From: Ehrlichia chaffeensis str. Arkansas
Lineage (GTDB): Bacteria > Pseudomonadota > Alphaproteobacteria > Rickettsiales > Anaplasmataceae
Assembly (NCBI RefSeq): GCF_000013145.1
Contig: NC_007799.1
Coordinates: forward strand, 248,001-312,000
Length of the DNA: 64,000 nt
Direction of reading: 5' to 3'
Under the pieces are notes generated by a model, which saw only the letters and a list, made by a program, of their open reading frames with translations, ran no database searches and was not told the origin of the DNA. Position 1 is the stretch's first letter. Each line of letters opens with the position of its first letter. The translations under genes were made by a program, and so were the position numbers. Positions 10,297 to 20,300 of the stretch are shown in pieces.

Positions 10297-11076
10297 AAGG
10301 TAGATTTTTTAAGATATATTGATTGATAATGGGATGTTGACTTATTCTGAAAACTATTTAGTATAGTGAATTCTATAATCAAGTAAAGATTTTAATATAT
10401 TTCTGTATGTAAGGGGTACTGTCTCATATAGTAAATAGTTTTTATTTTAATAAAAATTATTAATATTAGATATGTATATCATGATTTGAAAGAAAAGTTG
10501 TATGGTGTATAAATTACATAATTAACATTAATCAGAGTTATTTTGATGTGATGGGTAATATGATGGAAATTTAAGAAAGTTATTGTACATGCGACTGTGA
10601 GTTGTGTAGTTTTTTTGTAAAGGCATATAGAGGTTGTGTATGTCTATGTTATAAGTACAGGAAGTTATAAGTTGTATAGTAGTCATATTTGTGAATGTGG
10701 GCATCGTTAGTATTAAGTTCATATCAAGTATCATGACTTGATGTAGTATGTTTACTTTTAATGAGTTCAAGAGAAAGTCTATAGGGGGGGAGGGTGGCTT
10801 GTAGAATTTGATTTTAGGTCTTTAAGATCTTTGAGAGAAATTACAGTAACTTGAATTATATGTAAATGAATCCTAATTTGGACTTTAAAGTAAATATTGC
10901 TGCTACACAACTTTATTTTTCGATATAGAATATAAAAGGCCAATTTACTTAATAGTGTGTGCTAATAAAGGTATAAATATTAATAAAAAATGCTAATAAA
11001 GAAATAATTTATAGATTTTTTCTCAAAGTTATTTTATGTTCTTAGAAAAGAAATCAGTGAGTTTGATAGTAATGTT
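10297..11076. other. Intergenic region with G-rich tract
   Basis: 780 bases without a supportable gene. It contains a run of seven G followed by AGGGTGG at 10784-10797, exceptional in this genome. The minus-strand open frame around 10528-10770 lacks a ribosome-binding site and coding character. Confidence 0.55.
10784..10797 (+). repeat. Homopolymeric G tract (G7) plus G-rich extension
   Basis: Seven consecutive G residues (10784-10790) followed by AGGGTGG, about 280 bases upstream of the membrane-protein gene at 11077. Long G runs are rare in this AT-rich sequence. The E. canis genome analysis described a paralogous protein family associated with poly(G-C) tracts and proposed phase variation; whether this tract is of that kind is an inference. 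Confidence 0.5.
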
Positions 11077-11736
11077 TTGAAAAAAATCGATTTTTTTACT
11101 GCGGTTTTGATGTTGATAGCAATTTTTGTAATGCTTTTAATAATACTGATAGTTTCTTATAATATATGTTTTAGTAGAAGCATGTCAAAAATTTATCCAG
11201 TTGTTCAGAAAGAGGTAAGTGTTATGCTTGATATGAAACTTCAAGGAGCTGATCCGTCACATAATAAAGATTTCTTAAAAATTACTAATGCAATAAATTA
11301 TATACGAGACCAAATAATGTTATTACGGTGTTCTTATCCACATAATTTGAGAGTTCAATGTGCAATGTTGAGTATGTTTTGTGTGAGGGCAAAAGCACGT
11401 ATAATGGGTTTGTATCAAAATGAGGAAGGCTTCAGTGCAGAGGAAAAAGATGAGTTATCAAGTTTACGAATGAGTATGTACAGAGATGGTATAGAATATA
11501 CTACAGAGTCTTTGCAATATGATATTATTAGGTTACTACAGTCTGTAGTTTCTTGTATTAACGGTTTAGTGCGGGGTCATACTTTATTTGTGTATTATGA
11601 AGAAGAACAGTGGATTTTGTGCCGCATTAAAGCAGCATATAAAATTTGTCAAGAAGGTATGCAATCTATTAATAAAGAAAAAACAGAATATGTACAAATT
11701 CAGTGTTTATTAGCTCCTACATTAGGATATACTTAA
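11077..11736 (+). CDS. Hypothetical membrane-anchored protein, 219 residues
   Basis: Family unknown. One long hydrophobic segment at about residues 7-30 (FTAVLMLIAIFVMLLIILIV) is followed by SYNICFSRSMSK, again with positive charge on the C-terminal side. The soluble part is predicted helical, with several Cys residues, and ends near a Glu/Lys-rich stretch. The start given is TTG at 11077, the only start codon before the hydrophobic helix; an ATG at 11110 would cut into the helix and is less likely. The frame is open upstream to a TAA at 11005 but contains no other start. It converges with mpg, leaving only 80 bases between the two stops. Confidence 0.75.
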   Translation: MKKIDFFTAVLMLIAIFVMLLIILIVSYNICFSRSMSKIYPVVQKEVSVMLDMKLQGADPSHNKDFLKITNAINYIRDQIMLLRCSYPHNLRVQCAMLSMFCVRAKARIMGLYQNEEGFSAEEKDELSSLRMSMYRDGIEYTTESLQYDIIRLLQSVVSCINGLVRGHTLFVYYEEEQWILCRIKAAYKICQEGMQSINKEKTEYVQIQCLLAPTLGYT

Positions 11737-11816
11737 TGTATATTATTTTTGTTGTTGTAAGTCTAATAGTATATAATTGTTATTTATATTATGTGAAATT
11801 CGAATTCATGTTTTAT

Positions 11817-12359
11817 TTAGACATTAAGTAGAAATGTTAAATCTGGTATTACAAACCTCCAGAATTTTTCCTTTCCTTTGCTGATTCCTATTCTAGGAGT
11901 ACATATATAATTGTCTATATTAATGTCTGTGTTACAAATACAGAAATTGTATTTTTGTGTAATGTCTGTATTATTATGTTCTTTTGTTATTTGTAGAATT
12001 TTGCATAGTTTTCCTGGACCATTAATAATAGTATTAGGTTTATTTTCAGATAATAATACTATTCCTCGAATGAGTACTGCAGCAGGGAATCCTTCTTGTT
12101 CAGTAACAACATTAAGACAGTAGTACATTCCATAAATAAAATAAACGTAGGAAAATCCTGGGCTACCAAACATTACAGAAGTGCGTTTTGTATAGCCACG
12201 TGCGGAATGTGCAGCTGGATCATCCTGACCTATATATGCTTCTGTTTCTGTAATAATACCTTGATGTTGATTAAACAGTAATTTTTTTCCTAGTAACTTG
12301 CCTGCAACAGTAAGTGATGATTGTTCATAAAAAGACTTTTTTAGTATATAATGTGGCAC
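11817..12359 (-). CDS. mpg: 3-methyladenine DNA glycosylase (AAG/MPG family)
   Basis: Removes alkylated or deaminated purines from DNA to start base-excision repair. The hallmarks of the Mpg fold are visible: [11 protein letters not shown]-like N-terminal segment ([11 protein letters not shown], about 19-29), the catalytic region [20 protein letters not shown] (about 36-55, including the essential Glu of ETEAY), [22 protein letters not shown] (about 62-83) and GPGKLCK (about 114-120). At 180 residues it is close to the bacterial norm. It is the only minus-strand and only conserved gene inside the accessory block, and it is divergent from the small gene at 12437 with 77 bases between the starts. 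Confidence 0.95.
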   Translation of the reverse strand: MPHYILKKSFYEQSSLTVAGKLLGKKLLFNQHQGIITETEAYIGQDDPAAHSARGYTKRTSVMFGSPGFSYVYFIYGMYYCLNVVTEQEGFPAAVLIRGIVLLSENKPNTIINGPGKLCKILQITKEHNNTDITQKYNFCICNTDINIDNYICTPRIGISKGKEKFWRFVIPDLTFLLNV

Positions 12360-12392
12360 TGTGTATTTTTACTAGAAACGGCTTATTTATAC

Positions 12393-12407
12393 TATACTAA
12401 TAGTATA
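12393..12407. promoter_or_regulatory. Palindrome in the mpg / 12437 divergent promoter region
   Basis: TATACTA-A-TAGTATA is a perfect 7-bp inverted repeat with a one-base centre, located in the 77-base divergent spacer. It could be a regulator site or overlapping -10 elements for both directions. Chance occurrence in AT-rich DNA is possible. Confidence 0.3.
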
Positions 12408-12436
12408 TATTATATTGTCAATAATGAGGTTTCAGA

Positions 12437-12868
12437 ATGAGTGATCAGGAAAAAACAGATACCAGTGGTAAAAAAGTGGATAAATTAAAAAAAGTTCATA
12501 ATGCGGTATCCAAGGTTGCACAATTTATTGTAGGGGAGAGTTTAAGTTTACAGCTTAAGGAGTATAAGGTTAGTTTTTCTTATATTGTTGATAATACTAC
12601 AGATTATTTGAAGTTAACTAATGTACAAGAGGTAAAAATCATTGAAAAAATCAATCAATTGAAGAATATTAATAATACTCTGTTGGAGAGGTTGTTTAAT
12701 TTTTGGTTGCGTAGGAATAAACAGCTACTATATTGGCATATGATTTTTTTATTGGTTAATATTATCTTGTTGATTCTTAATGGGGATAATCTGGTTAAAT
12801 TATCAAACCTGATAGTTGAAATTCTTATCAAATGGAAGGATGGAGTTGTCTCTCTTTATTGTTCTTAA
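12437..12868 (+). CDS. Small hypothetical membrane protein, 143 residues
   Basis: Not recognised. The start is supported by GAGG seven bases before the ATG. The N-terminal 45 residues are Lys-rich and polar; residues 50-98 are predicted helical with heptad-like spacing (VQEVKIIEKINQLKNINNTLLERLFNF). A hydrophobic helix follows at about 101-119 (MIFLLVNIILLIL), so the membrane segment is near the C-terminus, opposite to most neighbours. A final amphipathic stretch runs to the end. It is divergent from mpg, so they may share control sequences. Function unknown. Confidence 0.7.
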   Translation: MSDQEKTDTSGKKVDKLKKVHNAVSKVAQFIVGESLSLQLKEYKVSFSYIVDNTTDYLKLTNVQEVKIIEKINQLKNINNTLLERLFNFWLRRNKQLLYWHMIFLLVNIILLILNGDNLVKLSNLIVEILIKWKDGVVSLYCS

Positions 12869-13244
12869 TTTTATAATTATATGTTGAGAATGTAGATATT
12901 TTGGTATTAAGCATGTTGCTGATTATTTTGAAATGAATATTTTATTTTTGTTAATATGATGAATGTTATTTTTTTACTATAAGATATTTGTACATTCTAT
13001 ATAACTGTTATAAGCATAGTATGCTAACTGGTGGTAGGATAATGTAATATACACGTAAATATTGTGATATTGAGTATGTATTTAATGTATTAGCATGGTG
13101 TTTATTATGTGTGATATCTGTATTACTGTTGGAATTTTAAGATAGTAGGTAGTAATTCTTGTTTTGTACTGTGTAGTTTATGAGAAATGAGTACTGTCAA
13201 TAATAAGTAACACAATAACAGTTGGTATTGTAGTGTTATTTAAA

Positions 13245-13268
13245 AAATTATGCTATAATTAGCATAAT
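13245..13268. promoter_or_regulatory. Perfect palindrome AATTATGCTA-N4-TAGCATAATT (operator candidate)
   Basis: A 10-bp perfect inverted repeat with the 4-base centre TAAT, 44 bases upstream of the ATG of the decayed gene at 13313. Its core TATGCTA-N4-TAGCATA recurs at 17335-17352, immediately before the 1036-residue protein gene. The identical core and spacing suggest a binding site for one regulator, although an RNA hairpin is an alternative. Confidence 0.5.
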
Positions 13269-13312
13269 TTAATAAAATAATAACATTTCAGTATAAGTTA
13301 TTGTTTTTTTTT

Positions 13313-13700
13313 ATGATGAGTAACAAATCCTCAGTTGTTGATGTATTGTAGAAATAATAGTGAATCTGGTTCTGGTCAATGTGGTATGGTAAATGTTACA
13401 GAAAGTGCTTATACCAATTTTGCTGAACAAGGCTTAGCATTAAGTGAAGATATACTATTGATATAATAAATTCTAGCGTGCCAGCAAAGAGTTAATAATG
13501 TGTTATAGGATAATGCTACAGGAGTAAAGTAATATAATGCAGAAATTTTTTGAAGATTTAGGAATACGATAATAACTATAAAATTCTATAAGCCCATTAT
13601 GGTTACAGTGTAGATCACTTTAAAGGCTTATAAAGATTTTTTTGATATGGTGAATAATATGAATAAGTGTGGTGTTATTAAATCATCCTCCTTGTGTAAG
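13313..13700 (+). pseudogene. Decayed gene remnant
   Basis: ATG codons at 13313 and 13316 open a frame reading MSNKSSVVDVL and then a stop at 13349. A shift to the next frame continues with coding-like sequence from 13341 (MYCRNNSESGSGQCGMV, then TESAYTNFAEQGLALSEDI), ending at a TAA near 13466. Further fragments with coding character (for example AYKDFFDMVNNMNKCGVIK) appear in the following 230 bases, broken by stops. The pattern looks like a former gene with frameshifts and nonsense changes. The 3' limit is approximate and no intact parent copy is in the window. Confidence 0.45.
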
Positions 13701-14184
13701 TTCTGATATTGAATGCATGGACAAGACATTATCTATTATATAGAAAGATATTGTATTTAATAAGAATACTATATGCTAGAATGTCCAACTAAAAGTATCT
13801 AGATAATAATAGTTTGTCTACTGAATTAGGAATTGACTAACTAATGATATAAAAAATGTGGGAAATTTTTATACATAAGTGTTGTATTTTTATATGTGGA
13901 AATAATAAAAATGCATCATGACAAACAAATTTGTTTTTTGTTAGTAATTATTTTATGTTAATAAGTCATGTGTTTGACTAGGAGCAGTGGTAATATTAAA
14001 ATATTGATAATAGTTGCTTTTGGTGTCAAGTTATTCTATAATTAATTAGTATCGTTCTTTCGGGTACGTCATATATTCAATATATCTTTATTAGTGTTCT
14101 TATAAAGAATACTTTTTAACAGATATCTAAGTAATACATAAGTTTCTTTGATTAGTGTGTTTTAATATATTGGGGGTTATGATT

Positions 14185-14724
14185 ATGTCAGAGGGTCTTA
14201 TTGTTGTAATAGCATTACAAGTTTTTTTACTCTTGCTATTGTTTATTTTTGCGCTCTATCATTATTGTATTAAGCCTTGTAGCAAATCAGGCAAGATGGG
14301 CTATGAGCGATTTGAAGGTGAAAATATTCCAAAATACGAAGGTGTGCTTGAACACTTTGAAGAGATGGATTATCTCCAGTTACAACAACGTGTTGCTGAA
14401 TTAAGGCTTGCTTGTCGGATGTTAGACAAAGAAAGGGTGACAAATGACCGTACTTATGAAGAGTGTTTGGATTGGATGTTTTTTGTGTCTCTGACTCTTG
14501 ACGAACTGATGGTAGAGAACAAGTTGGAATCTGACTATATTACACGCATGCGAGCACAATACCATCTGTTTAACCTGAGAATAATAGCAGACCAAGTTGC
14601 TAGACAACCTGCAGCTAATGTGGAAAGACAAGAAGATCTACAGGAGGTTGAGCAAAGCCCAAGTCCTCAAGTGGAAGGTACATCAGTAGCGTCTTGTTGT
14701 GGTCAAGAGAAACAAGCAGCTTAA
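14185..14724 (+). CDS. Hypothetical membrane-anchored protein, 179 residues
   Basis: No family recognised. The ATG at 14185 is chosen because GGGGG (14172-14176) lies eight bases upstream; in-frame starts at 14179 (ATG) and 14155 (GTG) are possible. The N-terminus MSEG is acidic and is followed at once by a hydrophobic helix (about residues 5-27) and then YHYCIKPCSKSGK, giving a clear N-out, C-in charge pattern. The soluble region is acidic and predicted helical (EEMDYLQLQQRVAELRLACRML), and the tail is rich in Glu, Gln, Pro and Ser with a CCGQ motif close to the end. It belongs architecturally with the genes at 7329, 9565, 11077 and 15401. Confidence 0.75.
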   Translation: MSEGLIVVIALQVFLLLLLFIFALYHYCIKPCSKSGKMGYERFEGENIPKYEGVLEHFEEMDYLQLQQRVAELRLACRMLDKERVTNDRTYEECLDWMFFVSLTLDELMVENKLESDYITRMRAQYHLFNLRIIADQVARQPAANVERQEDLQEVEQSPSPQVEGTSVASCCGQEKQAA

Positions 14725-15400
14725 TGAGTTTTAGCATATGTAAATCCAAATGTTTAGTATTTGGGTAAGGTATTGACTGTTTAAATAATCAAATTTATGA
14801 ATATGTAGTTGAGAGATTTGATTTCTGCTGTAGTGGTATTATTTTATTAAAATTTACATATTTATTTTTGTTAAAGTTAGAAAAATAGAGAATTATTTAA
14901 TATAATTCGACATTATTGAGCTCTATAGTGAGTTTTAGGAATTTTAGAAAGTGAAGATTTGAAGTTATTGAGGGTATATGATTGTTTAAATATTTTCAAG
15001 TTTATTTATTGCTAGTAAAGTATGTTGTGATGCTCAAGTATTACCGGTATGTAATTTGTGATATGCTTATTACATTTCCGGAACTTGTTAATAGGTATTT
15101 ACCATAAGACTAATAAGATCTATGAACAAGTTGTATGTAACGTTTCTCAAAATTTAAAAGGCATTTTAATTGTTAATTATTAAAGGAGATTATTCTTAAA
15201 TAATGAAGCATTTATAAGTACTAAATGTTGTGGACTTTTGTGATTATAGTAGGTATTCTATTGTATATTTAATTTTAATACTTAAGTTATATACTTTTAA
15301 TATGTACAGGAGCAGGAGAATACTGATATAATAGCAGGATTTTTCTAAGTGTGTGGTATTTCTACTTATAATATCAATATTAATTTATATTAGGGCATGT
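14725..15400. other. Intergenic region, no gene seen
   Basis: About 680 AT-rich bases. An in-frame GTG at 15353 could extend the next gene upstream, but the SD placement favours 15401. Nothing else supportable. Confidence 0.5.
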
Positions 15401-16075
15401 ATGGGTACTGGAGCAATTATTGGTATAATTATAGCAATACTTTTGTTAATTCTTATTGCTCTTGTATTATATGTTTTATTCAGGACGTTTTTAAGGCCTG
15501 AATTATATGTAAGGTCAAATCTTTTTCCAACGGGTGTGGTGACAAATGTAGACCCAGAAAGAGATCTGCGTTCATTTATTATGATGGATTTTGAACGTCA
15601 AACAGCAGCTAATATGGTTTCTATTGTACGAGATATGAAGTTTCAAATATCTTCTATTCGGTGCTATAGAGATATATTATCTAGTCTCATCCAAGAAGAC
15701 CAAGATACATTGCAACCAGAAATAATGGAACAAATACTTGAATTGATGTATAGAGCTCAAACGATTGATGAGCAAATACAGGATAGGCTAAGTAGCATAG
15801 GACAATTTACATTAGACATGGCTAATGCAGAAGATATTGCGTGTGTAACTTGTAATTATGAAGCATTGTGTAACATTGGACAGGAAATAGAAGCATGTAT
15901 TCACTCAATATTTGATATAGAAGTGAATAGAACAACAGTTGCAGCATATACTATGAGCATTCAACTTATTATGTCTGAAGCTACACGAAAATTGTTTGTT
16001 TTGGTACCAATAAGAGACCTAGGGTTACCTACAGATGCCTCGCATAGTCAGGCAGCAAGTAGCATGGACAGATAA
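15401..16075 (+). CDS. Hypothetical membrane-anchored protein, 224 residues
   Basis: Family unknown. ATG 15401 is preferred: AGGG lies seven bases upstream and the protein then begins MGTGAIIGIIIAILLLILIA, a single helix like those of its neighbours. The in-frame GTG at 15353 would add 16 residues and a second hydrophobic stretch. After the helix comes LFRTFLRPELYVR (positive), then a predicted helical domain with conserved-looking Cys residues (ACVTCNYEALCNIGQEIEAC). The last 40 codons and the 3' flank are duplicated about 370 bases downstream, with the second copy degraded. Real-gene status is well supported; function is not known. Confidence 0.77.
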   Translation: MGTGAIIGIIIAILLLILIALVLYVLFRTFLRPELYVRSNLFPTGVVTNVDPERDLRSFIMMDFERQTAANMVSIVRDMKFQISSIRCYRDILSSLIQEDQDTLQPEIMEQILELMYRAQTIDEQIQDRLSSIGQFTLDMANAEDIACVTCNYEALCNIGQEIEACIHSIFDIEVNRTTVAAYTMSIQLIMSEATRKLFVLVPIRDLGLPTDASHSQAASSMDR

Positions 16076-16691
16076 ATTAGTTGTTTAAAAGTATTTAGTA
16101 TAGAAATTTATAAGGGTAGAATAACTGTATGTTGCTGTATATTGTATTAGGAGCAATTTGCTATTAAATCAGATTCAATATATGGTTGGTATGTTAGTTG
16201 AAATATGTATGATTAAACAAATGGATTACGTAAAATAGATTACGTATTGGTTAATGTTATCTGTTGTATAGAGTGTTAATGCTCAAGGAGTGTTTACAAT
16301 TCATAATACAGATCTGGAATTGTATGTTGTACCTTTTATTATGTCTGAATCTAGCTAAAAATTATTTGTTTTGACATCAATAAAAGACCGAGATGTTACC
16401 TACAGAAGAAGGCTCGCGTGTTCATATGGTCAGGGAGCAAGTAGCATGAACAGATAAATTAGTTGTTTAAAAGTGTTTAGTATATTGAAATTTATAAGGG
16501 ACTGTATGTTGCTGTATATTGTATTAGGAGCAATTTGCTATTAAATCAGATTCAATATATGGTTGGTATGTTAGCTGAAATATGTATGATTAAACAAATG
16601 GATTACGTAAAATAGATTACGTATTGGTTAATGTTATCTGTTGTGTAGAGTGTTAATGCTCAAGGAGTGTTTATAATTCATAATACAGACC
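15966..16691 (+). repeat. Direct duplication of the 3' end and flank of the 15401 gene (about 350 bp, two copies)
   Basis: Copy 1 (about 15966-16314) includes the last codons of the 15401 gene and about 240 bases of downstream DNA. Copy 2 (about 16335-16691) repeats it with roughly 370-377 bases offset. The flank, including the two GATTACGTA elements and the GTTAATGCTCAAGGAGTGTTTA stretch, is nearly identical, while the former coding part has diverged. Boundaries are accurate to about ten bases. Confidence 0.88.
16318..16457 (+). pseudogene. Degraded copy of the C-terminus of the 15401 protein
   Basis: Translates as a broken version of the final residues of the 15401 product: FIMSESS, a stop, KLFVLTSIKDRD, a frame disturbance, then GQGASSMNR and TAA, compared with LIMSEATRKLFVLVPIRD and SQAASSMDR in the intact gene. 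It has an internal TAA and an altered frame and no start of its own, so it is a relic of segmental duplication. Confidence 0.75.
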
Positions 16692-17334
16692 TAATATCGT
16701 CATTGTATCTTATTGTGAAGGGTATTTTTTATCTATTTTGAGGTACTTTTATAAAGTAAATATTGGTTAGGTTGTATATTATATACGAATGTTAGCTTAT
16801 AGATTAGATTTTATTTAGTGTATTATTGGTTGTTGGTTAGCATGTATCTGAAAATAGCTAATAGTATAATATATTACTGCTTGTATATTGTATTTTTCTT
16901 ATTAAGGGATGTATCTAAGGTTTGCTGTTCTGAGATAAATCGTATGTATTTGTTGTGGATTGAATATTAGGGATATATTCTGGTAGTTAATGTTATATAG
17001 ACTCATTCTTTTTTTGTTGGTTCAGCCAAAGATTATTTGATAGATACCAGTCTTTACCTATAGATTTATTGTTCTCTTTTTGTTGCAGCGAATTTTAAGT
17101 TACGTATTTCTCAAATTGGTGTGTAATTTTTTGTATTAACAATTATTGCTGAGTATATTGTTTTACCTAATTAATTATTAACGAAAATACTTATTGCAGA
17201 GGGGATAATTTACTACAGATATATCTTGCTATAAAAGTAAGTTTTTTTCTTATTTAAAGAATAATTTTAAAATTTTAGTTAAAATATGCTATATACAACA
17301 TATTTTATATTGCATTTTTAATAAATGTAGTATA

Positions 17335-17352
17335 TATGCTAATTATAGCATA
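17335..17352. promoter_or_regulatory. Palindrome TATGCTA-N4-TAGCATA (operator candidate)
   Basis: A 7-bp perfect inverted repeat with a 4-base centre (ATTA) ending 16 bases before the ATG of the 1036-residue protein gene. It shares its core with the palindrome at 13245-13268. Its position between any promoter and the start codon would suit repression, or translational control as an mRNA hairpin. Confidence 0.5.
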
Positions 17353-17368
17353 AAAAGGTTTATAAGTT

Positions 17369-20300
17369 ATGACATCGAATGTGTTAATAATTAGTATGAT
17401 AATAGTAGTATTACTGATTTTTTGTGTGATGTTACTATGCCTCATAATAATCTGTAGTCAGAACAGGAATGCTAGTTTAGTAGATGATCAACAAGATCCT
17501 GTCTTATATGATTTTGAAGAACACTGTAGCATATCTTCTAGTTCGTGTCATACTCAGAGCGATAGTACGCTTTCTGAAGGTGAATCTGTAGATGAGGAAC
17601 AGGAAGTCGATGATACAATGCAATACTTGAGTGACTGTGATGACTTTGAAACGGATAGCCTTGAGATACACGATGATAGTAGTTCAATGAATCAAGGACA
17701 CTGTAGTTTAGGTGCTATACCTAAGACTTATAATCCTACATTTATGCAAAAAAAGACTGGATGGATTGAAGAATCTAGTAGTAGGGAATTCTCTGATGAA
17801 TGTTTTTCATGTTCTGATGTTTCAGATGACGATATGTCTACTAAAAGTAGTATGTTGCTTGATTATGACTGTCAGAATAGAAAAAGTAATCCTAATCATG
17901 AACTTGTGGTATTGCGTACTGATAATTCTGATGTAAGTACTGTAAATGTCAGTCGTGTAATGCCAAATGGGCGCATAAGGTTAAATTCATTAGGAGGAGA
18001 AGGTGATCATCTGACATCTTATACATTTGGTTTCCCATTACGTTCCAGTAGTAAACTTGTGTTAAGTAGTTCTAATCTTAGTTTTTCAGAGTTGATAATA
18101 AGTCCTACTATATATGCAGAATTTGGTAAGATAGATCCCTTCTGTTTTAGTTATTTTGAAAAAGATATGTTAGGTAGAATGGGTGGAGTACCTAGTTCTG
18201 GAGTTTATGGTATAGAAAGTCATGCTTGTGCTAACAGTTTAATATCACAGGATGCCATTTTGGGTTTACGAACTTGTGGGAAATTAAGGAAGGATACAGT
18301 TTTTGTTGTTAATCAAGGAGATTTAATAGATATGAAAGATCATATTTCTAATGTTTTACCCAGTGATGTTAAACCTGGAATTTCTAGTTCTAGAGAGATT
18401 GTAGGTTTAACAAGTGGATCTGAATGTACTGAAGAGAATTCACAAAGGATTGTTCAAGGAACAGGTGTTAGTGTAGTGGAGGATGCAGTTCCTTCTGGAT
18501 CTAGAATGGTGTTTGCTAGTCAAGATGTGGATGCTATGTTTGCAAGTAGTGTTCAGATTATTCAAGATAGTATGGATTTGTTATCTGATTTTTGTTTGGA
18601 TGAGATGACTGATGATGAAGTTGAACAGATAACGCGTAATATGGAACAAAGTAGTACGTCTTGTGCAACAGTTTCAGCTATGGCACAGATGGTAGGGGCT
18701 AGTAATGTTTCTGATGGAGCTAATACAGATGTTAATTATCTATGTCAAGAAGGAAAGGACAGTGCGGGATTGTTGCTAGGAGAAGGTGTATCTAAGGATA
18801 AGAAGATGACATCTGCTGCATCAAGAAATGTAGTAGTTGTACAAGCAGAAGTGCATGAGCCGAGTACTAGTAGTTCTGTTGTTCGCAAATCTAGAATTCC
18901 AATTAAGGTTGGTGAGTCAAGTAGAGTAGTTACGAAGAAAAGATTGGATGTTAAGCAAAGTAGTTTAAGTGTCACGTCCAAAAGTCAAGGTTTAGGTGTG
19001 AGAAAGTTACAAGCAGTAGCAGCAGATGATCGACCTAATCTGGTTGGATATAAGTTTAAAAGTGGTGATTATATGCTATGTCAGTCTCCTAAGTCTAATC
19101 GTGCTGATGTAACTAAACGTAGAGTATCTCAGAGCGGTGGTTCTGTATCAGTCAAACCTTATGAACCTGGGCATACTAGGGTGGCAGCGCATAAAGAGTC
19201 TCAAAGTAGTGATCATGTCTCAGTTAAACCTTGTGAGCCTAGACGTATAGTTCCGCAAGTAACGGTAGCACTAAGAAAAAAACGAGTGGTTTTTCAAGAT
19301 ACAGGGAAAGGTGAAGCTGTGCTCGGAAGGCATGGTAGTACACAAGAATGTGTAGAGCCTAGCAGCGTAACAAGAAGTTCTCTGGAGAATGTTCCTAATG
19401 TTGTGAAACATAAGTACGAAGATGTTTGTCACAAGGATTCACGTCATGATATAGCATTAAGGAGAAGTGTATCTTCTGTCCATCAGCAAAGTTCTAAATC
19501 TGCTAGAAGTATGGCTACTCTAGGAAAGAGATCTGCAGCTGCTAAAACTGGGGTAAGCGTTAGGAGGACTAAAAGTGATGCTATAGATACTGAAAAAGGG
19601 CGAGATAAGCGCTGGTTAGAAAATGAAATTGCTATTCCACTAGAAAACACTGTAAGCCAAGTAGTGATTTGTGGGACTAATGAAACATTACATGATACAT
19701 TAAGTAAACATTTTAGAGTACTACATGATTCATTGTCACAATACAGTAAGAATTCAGATGCTGTTGTTCGATGCAAAGAGGTATATTATATAGCACATTC
19801 ACGCATTAAACATGCAGATAGTATTATACAGGAGGCTGTTGATAAATGGGCGTTAACGCAGAGAGCTACACTGTGGGATAAACATGGGAAAAAAGTAGTT
19901 ACTGCGTGTATGAAGGATTTGGAGAAAGTTTTTAAGAAGATTTATATAGATCAAGGTAAAACTTCTCTTGATTGTCAGGCAAAACTTCAGGATATACGTA
20001 GTGAAGTGGAGAACAATGTCAAAAACCAAATTGCTTGTTTAGTGAGAGATACATTCTTAAAAAATGCATGTGATGAGATTTTTACTGAGGTATCATCTAC
20101 TATACTTCATAAAGTGTCTGTTGCACATGAGTCAATTGTTAAAGGAATGAGAAAATGTTCGAGAGAAGAGCTGGAAGGTCAAGTAGTAAAGAGTTGTTCT
20201 ATATTCCATAAGAGTAAGTTGCAATCTAAAATATTAACTCATATAAATGATTTAGGTACATTTTTTAAGAAACAACTGCAAGTAAAATCTAAGGAAATAG

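Larger units (their letters stand above)
12869..14184. other. Long intergenic region with a decayed gene remnant
   Basis: 1.3 kb with no intact gene. A perfect palindrome at 13245-13268 is followed by a broken coding remnant starting at 13313. An odd-length palindrome AGCATA-G-TATGCT is near 13013-13025. The stretch after 13750 shows nothing supportable. Confidence 0.6.
16076..17368. other. Intergenic region with duplicated gene fragment
   Basis: 1.3 kb without an intact gene. The first half is the duplication described separately. The second half (16700-17280) shows no coding sequence. Two inverted repeats lie just before the 17369 start: AAAATATG/CATATTTT at 17281-17306 and the operator-like palindrome at 17335-17352. 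Confidence 0.6.

Noticed and set aside
10528-10770. Minus-strand 80-codon open frame
   Set aside because: No RBS, composition reflects the strand bias of non-coding DNA, and no recognisable protein features.
15353-15400. Upstream GTG extension of the 15401 gene
   Set aside because: The AGGG placed before ATG 15401 and the resemblance to other N-terminal helices favour the later start.
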